From NCBI GenBank assembly GCA_032988165.1, contig JANTQF010000109.1:41652-105651 (forward strand): a stretch of DNA of 64,000 nucleotides. The letters are read 5' to 3'. Positions 46,868-59,051 of this stretch are shown here, piece after piece. The DNA is from Emmonsiellopsis sp. PD_33 (lineage: Eukaryota > Ascomycota > Eurotiomycetes > Onygenales > Ajellomycetaceae). Each line of letters begins with the position of its first letter. The stretch's first letter is position 1. The notes beneath the pieces are model-generated. The model worked only from the letters and a program-made list of their open reading frames with translations, was not told where the DNA came from and did no database searches. The translations under genes were made by a program, and so were the position numbers.

Positions 46868-49303
46868 ATGAGCCAGACCAAGACCATGACCTCTCCAGCC
46901 CGGCGCAGCGCGCCCCCTTTCCCGGCCCCGCGCCGCCCTTCCGTCTCCAGCAGCACAGACACCCTCCCCAGCATCAACATCAGCACGCCCCCGACACCCT
47001 CCGCAAAGCTGGACCGGCACCTCACCGACCTCCTCCGCCCCGTCAAGCCCACCGTGCCCATTAACCTGAACGTCTTCTACGGCTACCCAAACATCAACGT
47101 CCCCCGCCTGCAACACATCACCTTTCGCGCCTCCATCCACGAGGAGTTCTTCACCTATTGCCAGCGCAGTACCACGGCGGGCCAAAAGGGGCGTGACGAG
47201 CGGCGCCAGCAGCGCTTCGAGGCTGAACTACCGCAGTTTGGGGAGCTGGCGTATCTCGCGGCGGCGTTTAATGAGACCTTGCTGGGGCTGTGTGAGGGGG
47301 CTTGTGTTGGGTGTGGGAGGGCCGGGGAGGTGAAGGGGATGGTGTATAGGCCGCTCTGCTGCGGGGGTGGTGACGGGGTGTATGGGTTTGAAGGATTGAA
47401 GGATGAGGTGGGAATGAGGCAGTTGATGATGGTTGTGGGGAATTTGGTCGAGGAGTTTGATTCCGATGAGATGGTTATGCGGGCTATTGGGGTTGTGGAT
47501 TGGGATGCGTTTGGGAAGGGGGCGGGTGGGGATGGGAATACGGCCGTTTCCGAAGAAGAGGAGGAGGTGACTGCGTTTGTGAATATGCTGGCCGTGCCCG
47601 TGTGCGATCCGGACAGCGAGTGCCAGTACATCGTGGAGCGGGTCATCAACACCTTCATGCAGGGGATTCTCAAGGGGCTGGAGATTGGAGAGAAGCGGTC
47701 CAGTGCGAGGCTGTCAACACAGTCAATTCCAAAGGAGACGCTTGATATCGGTTGGCAGGATATCCTGGGCGAAACCGCCACTGAGGATGAGGCAGAATCT
47801 AACGCGGAAGAAGAGTCTACCCCCATACCTCCCAAGCCACGTCCCCTTAGCATGGATGACATGCTCCCCATCCGCCTGGTGGTCTATTGCGGTGCACCCA
47901 TCGTCGATCCCACTGAGATCCCCCATTCAGACCGTCTCTCCCTCTTCCTTTTCACCTCTACATGGCCCGTGGAGGTCCTAGTCAGCCACAAGCCCGACCA
48001 CCGCGACTACACCAATTACCAACGCATCTCCGCGCTGCATGAGAAGGCCATCCTCGACGCCGCAAATTTCCGCTGCGCTACCTGCCCCTACCCCACAAAG
48101 GCAACGGTCCTATTCCATCGTCCCATCTCCTTCAAGCGAGATAACAGCACAGGAAACTGCGCCAAAGCCATACGCGACATCACCATGAAACTCATTCAGT
48201 ACGTGGGCGGGGAGTGGAAGTATCCCGAGACCATGGCGCTGCTGGGCCTTGATGGAGTGTGCCATATCAACGACTTCGCCGTGCCTATCTGCCAGAAAAA
48301 CTCCGTGTGCGAGGAGACAGCGCGCATCGCATCGCAGGCTTTCCTACACATGAACTTCCCAGAGGGCGTCAAGCCATTGTATCAAAACCTATACCCGCAC
48401 TCCGATTTCTCATCCATGTGCAGCAAGAACAGTGTGGGCCGGAACCCGAAGCTGCTCGCCAAGAAGCTCGGAAAGGGGATGATGAGCGATAGTTTCTATG
48501 AAGAGGAGCCGCTTGCTTCAATCCCAGAAACAGAGCCACTTGATCTCCTCGCAGAGAGCCCACGCTCGTCAAGCTACCGTCCAAACACAATTACATCCGG
48601 AGGAGGAATCGATACGCAAATGACAATCGCCCACTTCCGCCACGCGATCGAAAAGGGTACATCCTGGGACGACCTCACCACCCTATTCCACGACAGGACA
48701 AATATATCGCTTGACTTCCGCCCATTCCTAACCTCCAACGCCACGGACAGCTCATCCGCCAACGACCCAACCCCGACCTGCGGCATCGTCGTCCCCAACC
48801 CCGCGGCCACCACCACAAATAACAAAACCAACCCCCTCAGCCCTCTCAACACCAACGACGCCATCACCAACGACATCGACCACGAAACCGACAGCGACCA
48901 AACCCCCACCTCCCCAACCCACCCACACACCCCCTCCGAACCCCCGCGCAAAACCCAATGGTTCACCATCCGCCCGCCCCAAACAGACCCGGACGACGAC
49001 AGTGACGGCGACGACATCGCGATCTACAACGGCCACCCTGTCAGCGAGATGACGGTGTGTCTGATGCAGCGGGGCGTGTACCGTATGTCTGCTGACGTGC
49101 CGGTGTTGACGCTCGAGTTGATGCGGGTTGTTTGGGGGGCGAATATTTGCGGGTGTGGTGGTGGTGGTGGTTGGGAGGGGACGGGGATGGTGGATAGGGC
49201 AGGTTGTGGGTGTGGTGGGTGTTTTAAACATGGAGGTGAGGTAAGGATGTTGGAGGATGGGGAGTATATGGGGTTGGTGGAGGTTGAGGGAGGGATGTTG
49301 TGA
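46868..49303 (+). CDS. Uncharacterised 811-residue fungal protein with three Cys-rich segments
   Basis: A single intronless frame starts in a good context (AAAATGAGC). Residues 1-60 are Pro/Ser-rich; residues 75-140 seem ordered (P-R-L-Q-H-I-T-F-R-A-S-I-H-E-E-F-F). Cysteines concentrate at about 142-174 (CEGACVGCG ... RPLCC), about 400-405 (RCATCPYPTK) and about 760-795 (N-I-C-G-C-G, then GCGCGGCF near the end), which could be zinc-binding. Residues 620-720 are low complexity (Asn/Thr/Pro rich). I do not recognise the family. No membrane segment or signal peptide is present, so a nuclear or cytosolic role is likely. The frame is far too long for chance and the codon use is clean, so the gene is real. 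Confidence 0.8.
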   Translation: MSQTKTMTSPARRSAPPFPAPRRPSVSSSTDTLPSINISTPPTPSAKLDRHLTDLLRPVKPTVPINLNVFYGYPNINVPRLQHITFRASIHEEFFTYCQRSTTAGQKGRDERRQQRFEAELPQFGELAYLAAAFNETLLGLCEGACVGCGRAGEVKGMVYRPLCCGGGDGVYGFEGLKDEVGMRQLMMVVGNLVEEFDSDEMVMRAIGVVDWDAFGKGAGGDGNTAVSEEEEEVTAFVNMLAVPVCDPDSECQYIVERVINTFMQGILKGLEIGEKRSSARLSTQSIPKETLDIGWQDILGETATEDEAESNAEEESTPIPPKPRPLSMDDMLPIRLVVYCGAPIVDPTEIPHSDRLSLFLFTSTWPVEVLVSHKPDHRDYTNYQRISALHEKAILDAANFRCATCPYPTKATVLFHRPISFKRDNSTGNCAKAIRDITMKLIQYVGGEWKYPETMALLGLDGVCHINDFAVPICQKNSVCEETARIASQAFLHMNFPEGVKPLYQNLYPHSDFSSMCSKNSVGRNPKLLAKKLGKGMMSDSFYEEEPLASIPETEPLDLLAESPRSSSYRPNTITSGGGIDTQMTIAHFRHAIEKGTSWDDLTTLFHDRTNISLDFRPFLTSNATDSSSANDPTPTCGIVVPNPAATTTNNKTNPLSPLNTNDAITNDIDHETDSDQTPTSPTHPHTPSEPPRKTQWFTIRPPQTDPDDDSDGDDIAIYNGHPVSEMTVCLMQRGVYRMSADVPVLTLELMRVVWGANICGCGGGGGWEGTGMVDRAGCGCGGCFKHGGEVRMLEDGEYMGLVEVEGGML

Positions 49304-49785
49304 ATAGGGGCTGTCTCGTTTCATTTGTTTATTGGCCTACATGTAGATGGAGCTTGTGCTGTATGTATGGATTGAGAGCGGTGTGGTGTGGATGTTAGGA
49401 GGACTGCTTTTGTATGTTTTTTTTTTCTTTCACCGGGTGGATCTAGGGGGTAGAAGACTTGATTTACGGACGGTCCAATGCAGTCAGTGGAATGATGAGG
49501 ATGATATAGTGTCTGACCCAGCTAGATAATGAACAGTACATAGCTACATGATAAGTCTAAACAAACAAACAGATGCCTTGAAACTCCTCTTCCCCCCTGT
49601 TCCCCCATCCATATACTGGTACAGTTGTATACAAATACAGATTTGCCCCCTTATCCACACACAAAAGAAGAATATCAAACAAATATATGAAAGACGAACC
49701 AACACAAATCCCACCCACCCACCCATTCACCCATAAATAACCCACAACGCCATAGCAAAAAATATATCTAAACATATATACCCGC
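49304..49785. other. Short convergent 3' spacer
   Basis: 480 bp between convergent genes; AT-rich, with CCCACCCA-type repeats near 49710-49730. No gene or motif is seen. Confidence 0.55.
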
Positions 49786-50841
49786 TCACCCTTCAATAAC
49801 ATCCGGAAGATGCACGACAAACTCCTCAATATCCAGTTCCAGCTCGTCATATATCTCCCCCGCAGACTCTCTCCCTCGCGCCCCCCTCCCACCCCTCCGT
49901 CTCCCAACATGAAACTCCTCAACCAACATCGCCTCCTGACTCCTCTCCCTCTCGCGCTCAACAATAAAAGGATGGACATCCACCCGGTCAAACCTAACCG
50001 CCTTCTTCGGCTCCTTGGAGCTGGAACCCGAGCCATTATCTCCCTTTTCAATATCGCCCTCTACACTGCCCACTCCATCGCCATAATCACATGCGGGCTC
50101 CTGAATCCCCTGCCCTTCTGGACCCCCAAGCACAACCACGGGCAACGGCAAGACCGTTGTCGACGGCACCGAATGCCTCCGTATATGCGAACTATCCCTC
50201 TCCTTCCGCACACTGACATGCTCTGGAATCGCAATGTCGCTAAGTGTCAAGAGGGTGTTCCGGGAGGTATTTGCTGCCGTGTCGGATCGTGCGGTGTGGC
50301 GGTTATTACCTTGTACATGGTGAGAGCTTGAGGGGGTATTCTTCAGGATCGGTTTGGCGGGTCGTGATGAGGACGGGGAGCGGGGTGATCGGTTAGTGGA
50401 GGAGAAGGAGAAAGGGGAAGAGGCAGGAATGCTGCGGTGGATTATTGTTGGGAGGGCGATATCTGTGTTCTTTGTTGGCGTCTTAGGAACGGGGTCGGGG
50501 TCTGGGATTGTGTGCCGTCTCCGTACAGAGGCGGGGAGCTTGCAGGTGTTGCTGGCGGGTTTTGGTGGGCGGGTGACGGGGGATGGTGGATGGGAGGCGG
50601 ATGATGAGGCGGCCGCGGGTTTCGAGGCCTTTTGAGAGCCGGGAAGTGTGGCAGAGAGGTATTTGGATGGCCATGAGAATCTATGGGTGAGTTGGCTCAC
50701 GGGCTTTGGTGAAGCCATGGTATCTTGTTGGCCGCTCTCTTGACGGCATGCCATTATGGATGGAGATGTCGGGTCGTCGACGGTAGATTCTGGCCTCTTT
50801 TGTCTGTGCAGCATATTGGAGAGCTGGTAGAAGACGACCAT
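49786..50841 (-). CDS. Disordered protein with a PP1-docking (RVxF-type) motif
   Basis: One uninterrupted frame of 351 residues. Almost the whole chain is Ser/Pro/Arg-rich and disordered. Two features stand out: P-A-K-P-I-L-K-N-T near residue 165, and E-P-K-K-A-V-R-F-D-R-V-D-V-H-P-F near residue 280. K-A-V-R-F-D matches the protein phosphatase 1 docking motif ([KR]-x-[VI]-x-F), with acidic residues after it. The C-terminus YDELELDIEEFVVHLPDVIE is acidic and probably helical. The combination suggests a PP1-binding regulator, but this is inference. The true start may be one of the internal ATGs, for instance the MASPKP site at 50718. Confidence 0.6.
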   Translation of the reverse strand: MVVFYQLSNMLHRQKRPESTVDDPTSPSIMACRQESGQQDTMASPKPVSQLTHRFSWPSKYLSATLPGSQKASKPAAASSSASHPPSPVTRPPKPASNTCKLPASVRRRHTIPDPDPVPKTPTKNTDIALPTIIHRSIPASSPFSFSSTNRSPRSPSSSRPAKPILKNTPSSSHHVQGNNRHTARSDTAANTSRNTLLTLSDIAIPEHVSVRKERDSSHIRRHSVPSTTVLPLPVVVLGGPEGQGIQEPACDYGDGVGSVEGDIEKGDNGSGSSSKEPKKAVRFDRVDVHPFIVERERERSQEAMLVEEFHVGRRRGGRGARGRESAGEIYDELELDIEEFVVHLPDVIEG

Positions 50842-53052
50842 TGCCTGGATAGAGTGGCTTGTAGCTGGAAATCCGGGGAAATAAGTTCGTATAGAAGTTG
50901 TCTATGGCTAACCGCGGTCCTGTCGCAGGAGGGCCAAGGAGTGTATAACTAGAGAGAAGTGCGTAACTTGATATCCGTGAGGTGCCTTAGAAGTGTCTGT
51001 CCTCTGCGAGCGGTAGAACACGCTGTAAAATGCTTCTGGTAGTGGTGAATGAGAAGCAAAACTTGGACTCATGGTGCTTCACTTGGGCCGGACGAAGAGT
51101 TGACGTTGATGCGGCTCAAACCGCCGAGATGGAGTTGGCGAGAATCCAACTCGAGAACTGGACATAATGATATACCAGAGACAGATATACACGTCCATGA
51201 CCACAGCGCAATCATGTCTACAGTATGCCACGGTCATTTACTCCACAGCGTCATGTTCACGCTCATGCTGAATAACGGTCACTTGCGCTGGCGGCCTCTT
51301 GTCTGGAGACAAAGGGGTCTCTCCGCCACGGTTCTCTTATATCGAGCATTCAGCCCCGATTATTATGGGATATGCCCTTCTAGGACTGCCCAGACTCGTG
51401 ATCGCGATCATCGGGTCTGCCTTGGCTTCATCAGGTGCGTGCTTGACGTTAGAAGAGATAAGGAGTACGCGCGGTACTCTGGACATAGAGACGATGAGAA
51501 TTTAACAATCGGCATCGGGAATACATAACTAACTCATCAATGTATTTAGAAGCGCGAGAATCCTGGTCGATCAGCACGATAATCTCAAGGAGCCCACGTA
51601 CCGTCGACGGAGGCGGGATGTCAATGCCAACCCCACAGACAGATGTACCCAGAGGTCGTTGGAGTTGGCCTTTTTTGGTGCAACAGCCATGAACATGGCC
51701 GAGAGTTCACCGATGAAGGCCTGCTGGGAACGACAGAACGATCAAGCACGATGAGTGTGACTGGCACAGACGACGAGGCCTTAGATGATATAACTAGCTG
51801 AGGGCTCCCCCGCAAGCGAGCCGAGCTACTACCGGAGAGAGAGAACCGCCGCATGCTGGACATGCACGATGACGGCACTGTTCCGATGCTATTATCAGAT
51901 GACAGGGGCAGCTATATCAGACTTTGCTGATGGGCGCACGCCATGTATCACGCGGTGGCAATATATCTCAACTAGTTGCAGAAGATGCATTGCGATTCAG
52001 ACCCTTGCGGAGCGGTCAGACAATCGCTAACCCCATCCACGGAAGTGATCTGACTCTATTCAACGTTTGGTTTTCTTCGCGTTTGAAGTAGAGGTTCAGA
52101 TTTGGAGACGTTGGCTTGCCAAGGCACGTACGGGTGTAGTTGGACGGCCTGAGTGGCCGCTTGACAAAGGATAAACGCCTGTATGAAGGGGCCCAAGAGA
52201 CACAATGACGACATATCCTGCACGATTTCCACGAGGGCACACGGGGACAGACAGCAACGAGCTTGGACGGACGTCGGATCAGCGCTAGCAATGCCTGGCG
52301 CATATCACCGCTCTTGATATCTGTTCTGCAGTTGCAACACGCACGCCACTCTTGGCCGAAGATGGGATAGAATTAAACTCGCTGGCTAGGGAAATACATG
52401 AAGAAAAACATATTCCGGCCGGCTGATTGTCTGTTTTCAGCTGCCAGAACGCCGCTGGCTGGGCAGAGGGAGGGAGGGGGGAGGGAGGAATGACGGAGAG
52501 ACGCCATTTTGGCTGTGGGTGGGGTACCTGGTGGGTACTTGAAACACGCAGGCCACAAAGAGGCCGCAGAGGTAGCTGCCAAGTCCCTAATGCATGGCGC
52601 CCATGGCCGGCAACCTTGGAAGCTTCCCCAGCTCTCCCGCCGCACTGCACCTCCCTCACCCAAAGTTCCTCGCCCGCCCGCAGCATGGCCATATATTCGC
52701 CTTTTAGGTTTTCCCGCCTCGCTCGTCTCCGTTTCCTACCACCCGTTTCTTTTTCTCTGGCTCCCGCTGCATTTAAAGGCGTCCATGTCCTCCGCATTTC
52801 TCCAGCCCTGCTTCCCCGTCTCCCACTCCGCATTCCCTCTGCGTTATCTGTTCTGTCAGGCTTTGCCCCCCGCGTGAGGGCTTGTCTGCCATAACCACCT
52901 CGTTTCTCAGCCCTTTCCAGCTTGGCTTTACTTCACGGCCGATTGACACCTCCCGGGCTTCGATTAAGCCAGGCCTGCCCTTTACGTCTGTCCATAGAGT
53001 CTACTTGCACATGCTGTGGGGCCGATAAGAGCTTTACTGCTACAGATTCTTC
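50842..53052. other. Intergenic region upstream of the MFS transporter gene
   Basis: 2.2 kb without a convincing gene. Around 51600-51910 short plus-strand stretches read like protein (for example R-M-L-D-M-H-D-D-G-T-V-P-M-L-L-S) but are broken by stops; they could be decayed coding sequence. 52600-53050 is C/T-rich with a CATATATTC element near 52690 and is likely the MFS promoter and leader. Confidence 0.4.
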
Positions 53053-55476
53053 ATGTCTTCGGACCAAGTAGCAGCTGGCCCCTCCGTATCCCGGCTTGGT
53101 GATAACGCGGATGAAAGCCCTGAAGGGAGCGTTGGCCATGCCCGCCCAAAGAAGATAACATGGAAGAAGTTCTTAGGGATTGAGAAGGGCCGGGAGAATG
53201 GTCCGGACCCTGACTACGAACCCCCGAAGTGGGAGAAGTGGTCTATGGGGATTCTGAATGATAAGGAGACTCAAGAAGTGCCTGGTAAGTCCAAAGCTGG
53301 CTTGAATATGCCTATCTCATGGAACAACCCTTGCTAATTCTGTTGTTGCGTAGGAACGGTCCTGCTCCTCGCCTCCAATCGAAATGAACCGCTCGGGCTT
53401 CGACAGCAGCCGGAGAGAACGTCAACTTCCTCTTTTTCCTCCCCCTACCCTCGCTCGCGATCCTCGTCCCGCACCCCCGCGCCTCAGCCAAAAAAGACGA
53501 GTGACGGGCAGATTGTCTTGGACCCACAACCGGATGATTCACTCAACGATCCGCTTAATTGGCCTGCCTGGCGACGGGACCTTTCACTTTTGTCCTTGGG
53601 GTTCTACTCTATGATTGGAGGAGGCATGACCCCAATTCTGGCGGCTGGCTATCACGATGTGTCTGCATCGTACGACATTTCATCACAACAGGTGGCTTTG
53701 ACTACAGGGTTATACATGCTGGGTCTCGGTCTGGGATCTGTGATAATGTCCCCGACAGCCATCTTGTATGGGAAACGCCCAATCTACATTCTTGGGTCTG
53801 CACTTTTCATCATTTCTGCAATTTGGTGTGCCGTTTCTCCCAATTACCCCAGTTTGCTTCTTGCACGAATCTTTCAAGGCATTGCTGTGAGCCCCGTTGA
53901 GTGTCTTCCATCCGCCACTATCGCGGAAATTTTCTTTTTGCATGAGCGTGCATATCGTGTTGGCATTTACACTCTTCTCTTACTTGGTGGAAAAAATCTC
54001 ATCCCATTGGTCAGTGCGGCCATTACACAAGGACTTGGGTGGCGTTGGGTTTTTTGGTATGTCATGTGTCTCCCTAGCTTGCCCCTGCATATTTGACTGA
54101 CTTTATAGGATTGTGGCAATAACGATCGGATTCGGCCTTGTTCTGGTGTTTCTGTTCGTACCAGAGAGTTTCTGGGATCGGACTCCACGTCCTCGCGCAA
54201 AACGTCCCAAATATCGTCGGAGTATCTCCGATTTAGTGAGAGGTGGGCGTGGCCGGCTTTCCCACCCCGTGACTCCCACTGCGGAGAAGGATCAGGGTGC
54301 CATGTTGTCTCCAGAGGCGTTGTCAACACGCAAAGATATGCACGTAGGCTTCGCACCGGGCACTATGGAAGAGAAGGATGCGAACACCGATGGTGATACG
54401 AAAACGGAGGGAGGCGCGCAGGAAGATCGCAAACCTAACGTCGATGGCCCGATATCGGAACAGCCGCAGCAGGGCGGCGGATCTAGCGCGCCTGGTGCTC
54501 ATACACATGATGATTCGAATCCGCAAAAGGGTATGGCTGATATCGAAGCTGCCCGGGTACATCCGTCCTTACCTCGGTCTCGAGATACATCAGCCGCTCC
54601 TTCAGTCACGTCTCTCCCTCAAATCCATCCTTATATTAGCAATCTGCAGGCCAGCCCCCCACGGGGCTTTGTTGGCTCACTTCAGCTATGGAATGGCCGA
54701 CTTTGCCGGGATAATTGGTTCCGCGTTATGATTCGTCCGTTTATTCTTTTTGCGTATCCTGCTGTCTGGTGGTCAGCCCTTGTCTACGCTCTTTCCGTTG
54801 GATGGTTAATTGTCTTGTCGGAGGCCGTGGCAGAAATCTACCGCGACAAACATAGCTATAATTTCTCCGCTCTTGCGACAGGTCTTGTTTACATATCACC
54901 CTTTGTTGGTGGTATCCTTGGCACAGTTGTCGCGGGAAAAGTGTCCGATATTATTGTTCGTTTCATGTCACGTCGAAACGGTGGAGTGTACGAACCTGAA
55001 TTCCGGCTTGTTATGGCCATCCCGATTGCCCTGACAACAGCTATGGGGCTAATGGGATTTGGCTGGAGTGCCCAAGAAAAGGATCGATGGATCATCCCAA
55101 CGGTGTTTTTCGGGATCCTTTCCTTCGGGTGTTCAGTGGGCAGTACCACGGCGATAACATTCTGCGTGGACAGTTACCGTCAGTATGCTGGCGAGGCGTT
55201 GGTCACACTAAACTTCAGCAAGAGTGAGTTTACCCTTTTTTGTCAACTCCACTCCTTCCCACAGCACCGCTGACAAGCGAAATCGCAGATGTTTTGCACG
55301 GCTTCGTGTTTTCCTTGTTTTTTGTCGACTGGCTTAAGTCGGACGGAGCCCGTGACGTTTTCCTTGCACTAGGCGGTATTCATCTGGCCTGCATGCTCAC
55401 CACTATTCCCCTGTATATCTACGGCAAGCGAATGCGCATGTGGACCGTCCGCAAGCGATTGATGGAGAAGTTTTAG
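53053..55476 (+). CDS. Major facilitator superfamily transporter, HOL1-like DHA1 branch
   Basis: Four exons (53053-53284, 53354-54056, 54109-55223, 55289-55476) close to 745 residues. The N-terminal 150 residues are soluble and hold the typical motif DDSLNDPLNWPAWRRDLSLL. Membrane segments follow; motif A appears as GLGSVIMSPTAILYGKRPIY and a D/E-x-F-F-L-H-E-R loop follows later (A-E-I-F-F-L-H-E-R-A). A 190-residue cytosolic loop separates helices 6 and 7, and the C-terminal half has W-W-S-A-L-V-Y and G-L-V-Y-I-S-P-F-V-G-G-I-L-G. HOL1-like proteins export or import small cationic molecules and polyamines; the substrate here is unknown. It lies convergent to fluG and about 8 kb from the polyketide synthase start. 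Confidence 0.88.
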
Positions 55477-56282
55477 GCTTGTGGCTATCTTGGCTGGCAG
55501 ACTAGGAACTGTCTTATTTTGCGTTGCCCTTTTGGGAGCCCCAGGGGAGTTTACTGCATATTTCGGCATCTATTTATGAACATTGGTATGACGATCGACC
55601 ATGTTTTAATTCATCGACGCAGTAGATGAGAGGTCTTCTTTTTTAGGGTTTAGTCCCTGGGAGTTTGAGCGTATATGTTTGTGGGTTATACGAAGTTATG
55701 ATATGCGTGCATATTGTTTATGACGTTTAGCGAGCAGGTGTATGTTACATTCCGTGAGTTTTTATGATGACTGAAAGACAAGACTAGCTGGAGGCTGAGA
55801 TTTGTTTTGAATTTTTTCCCCCGTCGTGGTGTTTTGTCGTGATATCCTATATTTCTCGCTTATGGGACGGTATTTAACGCGATGGTGATTATATCTAATG
55901 ATCTCGATATTTTTTCCCTTTCTTTTCTCTTCTTTCCGGATTTTACTGTGTGTGCCGGATTGGATACGCAAATGAAGGAGCGAGCAAGTTAGTTACTGGC
56001 TTCAATTAGAAGTACTCCTTTTATGTTTAGTTTCTGGAACGTGGACAGCTCACGGTACGGAGTATATCGCCACCAATAAGGTCAGTGGTATATTTAAGCG
56101 CAGGAAACAAATCGCCATTTAAGATAATCGTTCTACCGCTATCCCCGAAATGTATATTGGACCAACCACCTTGAACACGCGCACCACATGCGTACGAGGA
56201 GAAATAGGAACACAGAACACCACCGCCCGACACCCCCAACCCTCATCGAAGCCGTAGACTTGCGGACTACGCTTCTCTGAAA
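55477..56282. other. Convergent 3' spacer between MFS and fluG
   Basis: About 800 bp, T-rich, with no motif-bearing frame. It contains 3' untranslated sequence of both genes. Confidence 0.55.
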
Positions 56283-59051
56283 TCAATATCTCGCAATCAG
56301 CCAAGTCCTCCTCTCTTCCTCGCTCATCGCACTTAACATCTGATGTTCCCCTCGCCGGACACCCATATACTTCCTGACGAAGCTATACCCCATAATTCGG
56401 CGCATTTCAGGGTTATACTCGAGGGCAGCAAGGCTTTCCTCGAGTGAGGACGGCATGCGTGTGGATATTGATAAATCAGCGCGGTCGGACGCTGAGAGGG
56501 TTGCTGTGTCGACTAGAGAGTAGAAGAGGGGGGGGGGTGTTAGTTGATATCTGGGTATATTCATGAAATATGAAATATCATACCATCACAACCCTTCATC
56601 TTCAATACCATTTCACCTTTCAGCCCCCAATACCCAGCCCCGATAATCGCGGCCACTGCGAAATATGGATTCGCCAATCCATCCATAGATTTGATCTCCC
56701 AATGACCAGGACAAACTTTTCGAATCGGTGTTTCGCGGTTCTGATATCCCCAAGCTACCCATACACCTCCCGACCATATCCCCTCCTTGACTCTAGCATA
56801 ACTGGCATCTTGGGGGAATGTGAAGGGGAGAATGGAGGGTAGATGATGCAACATCCCCGCGAGGAAATTGTCTTCTAGGGTTGCTGGGGTAATCGAGATA
56901 TGCGTATGGGCAGCAGTGCCAGCGGCAGATGAGAACGGACGTGGATAAAGTGTTGCTCGTAGGCCATACTGATTCGCGATATTTACAATCGTCTGGCGAG
57001 TCTTGATTAGAGTGTCAACCGCAGAGAGCGGAGCGGAAGGCGGTAGAATAAACTCGAATTGGCCAGGGCTAGATTCGGCATGGAACTGTTCAAGTGGAAT
57101 GTTGATTTTTGCCAGTTCACGGACGATATGCTCAAGCATCGGTACCGCCTTAACAGTATCCGCTGTCATATTCGACCACGAGTGATTGTTAAGCCAGGAC
57201 GAGTAAGTGGTCGTACCATCTTCCTTGGTCGACTGGTTCATAAAGACGACTTCGATTTCAAATCCGACAAGAAGGGTGACTGAAAATTCATTTTGGCATT
57301 TGTCGACAATATTCTGGAGAGTGGTGCGTGGGCAGCCTTCTAGCTCATTACCATCTTCATCTTTCCAAAATGTCATGACACTCGCACTGTTCGAGCCCAG
57401 CCCCACATTACGGGCCAAGCTCGAAAGATCAGGCTGTAGAATGAACTGGCCTGCAGAAGTAGGAGCAGGTGGAACCGTTACGTCGTTCTGTAGCATGTTC
57501 AAAACAGCAAGGGTGATCCCCACCTTGCACTCAGAGCGTACAATCTTTGCAAACTCCTTGACAGGAAACATCCGCACGCGGACGGTCGCGGTATAGTCGA
57601 CCCATTGCATCCATATAAATTCAATAGTTGGGTTCTCTTGTATAAACTCCGTCAATTTATCATTAGCTGTGAGAGGAACCTCTTTCAATGTAGAGGACGG
57701 AACCGGGTATGCCAGACGATCGACGGATTGTTTGAGGCTGTACAACTTGTTGGAATTGTTAAACATGATATCGCGAACAGCTTCCATGGCCTGGGCAGTA
57801 GTATAGTCTCCTTTGGAAACATACTCCGTGAACACCTAATGGAATCGTTTGTTGATTAACTAACAGCATAAGAAGGAGAAATAGAGATAACAGATTGCTT
57901 ACTTCATCTACCACTTGCCGAAATTGTTTGTTTGCAAGCCAAAATGTTTCTGGGTGGTAGTGTCCGTCTGTACTCCAAAGGAGTTTAGAACTCGGAACCA
58001 ACTCAAGACTCTGCCGGAGAATGGATACCTGTGCGTCCCGGCTGGTCATGGGAAAGACTTCGCCGATATCTAGATAGGTATTGGCATATATGCTGGCCAG
58101 ATATCCGGCTTCTCTGGTGTATGGGTATGAGGAATGCAACAGCACGAAATCAACATCCTTATACTCCTCGATAAGAGGTTGCAGGAATGCCGGATTTGAT
58201 CGTCTCAAGTCTATGTCCGAATCCCCTAAACCGGTGTGGAATTGGACTGGTTTCGAAACATTCGATTTACTCCGGAATTCAGAAAGTTTGTGGAGCAAGG
58301 CTCTGACGAGACTATCATTTAAGGGTTTATTCTCAATACGAGTCCCCCCGTTGAGGAGTAGGTCTCCAAAGTAGGTTTCGAATCCATCGATTGATTCTTG
58401 GGGGGAATGTCGCTCAATTTTCAATCCAGTTCGATAGCAAATGACGGATTTAAACCCTACAACAGCAGGGTCATCCAAAGCAATTTCGATCTCCCTTTCA
58501 AGTAAATTGCAAAAGTCCTTCCAGGTCTTCTTAGCCCAAAGTTGTGAGAAGGATGCGTATAAGGACTGAGGTGACATTCCCTTGTTCTCGTACAAAGTAT
58601 CTTGGAGTAGGTCGGAAGCAATAGCTGCAGCGAGTGCCTCGATACGAACAATTCTCTTCGTGGGGCCATTGGTGTATTTATCATGCCAGGAAAACAACTC
58701 CACGTCATCTGCCGTTAAGCCATCATCGATAAGTAACATGTGGGTTCCCTCGAGAGACCTCCGAACTAATCCCCCGTAATCATTTGCAATTTCTCTGTTG
58801 CGCGCGGACACAATGGCCGGCAACTCAGGGCGGCATCCGTAGAACTCTGCCAGCTGATTGAGGGATCTCAAATGGGCCAGAGATTTGGGTGTGTGGACTT
58901 CAAGGGATTCGCCTTGGGCTTCTGAGGTGATGGCCTCGAAAGGATACTTAGCATAATCGGTGGCACAGTCTGCTTTGAGGATATTGTGGGCGTGGTTATC
59001 GATGACGGGATAGCTGTAAATGAGGTCTCGTAGGGCCTTTATCTGGGCCAT
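56283..59051 (-). CDS. fluG: FluG: amidohydrolase-glutamine synthetase I fusion of asexual development
   Basis: Three exons (59051-57903, 57835-56584, 56512-56283) give 876 residues, close to Aspergillus nidulans FluG (about 865). The N-terminal half is an amidohydrolase-2 domain: P-V-I-D-N-H-A-H near residue 18, QFHTGLGDSDIDLRRSNP, VLLHSSYPYTREAGYLA and LLWSTDGHYHPETFW. The C-terminal half is glutamine synthetase type I-like: WMQWVDYTATVRVRMFP, ESSPGQFEFILPPSAPL, AAGTAAHTHIS, W-G-Y-Q-N-R-E-T-P-I-R and a GHWEIKSMDGLANPYFAVAA segment. FluG produces the diffusible signal (dehydroaustinol/diorcinol related) that removes SfgA repression and starts conidiation; it also affects sterigmatocystin. 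The open frame extends upstream to 59384, but FluG homology begins at the ATG at 59051. Function in this organism is inferred from orthology. Confidence 0.93.

Noticed and set aside
51600..51910. Protein-like fragments, possible pseudogene
   Set aside because: Stops interrupt the frame and no family could be recognised, so a pseudogene call is not supported.
57207..57596. 129-codon plus-strand frame inside fluG
   Set aside because: It lies antisense to the conserved glutamine-synthetase-like half of FluG, so it is a shadow frame.
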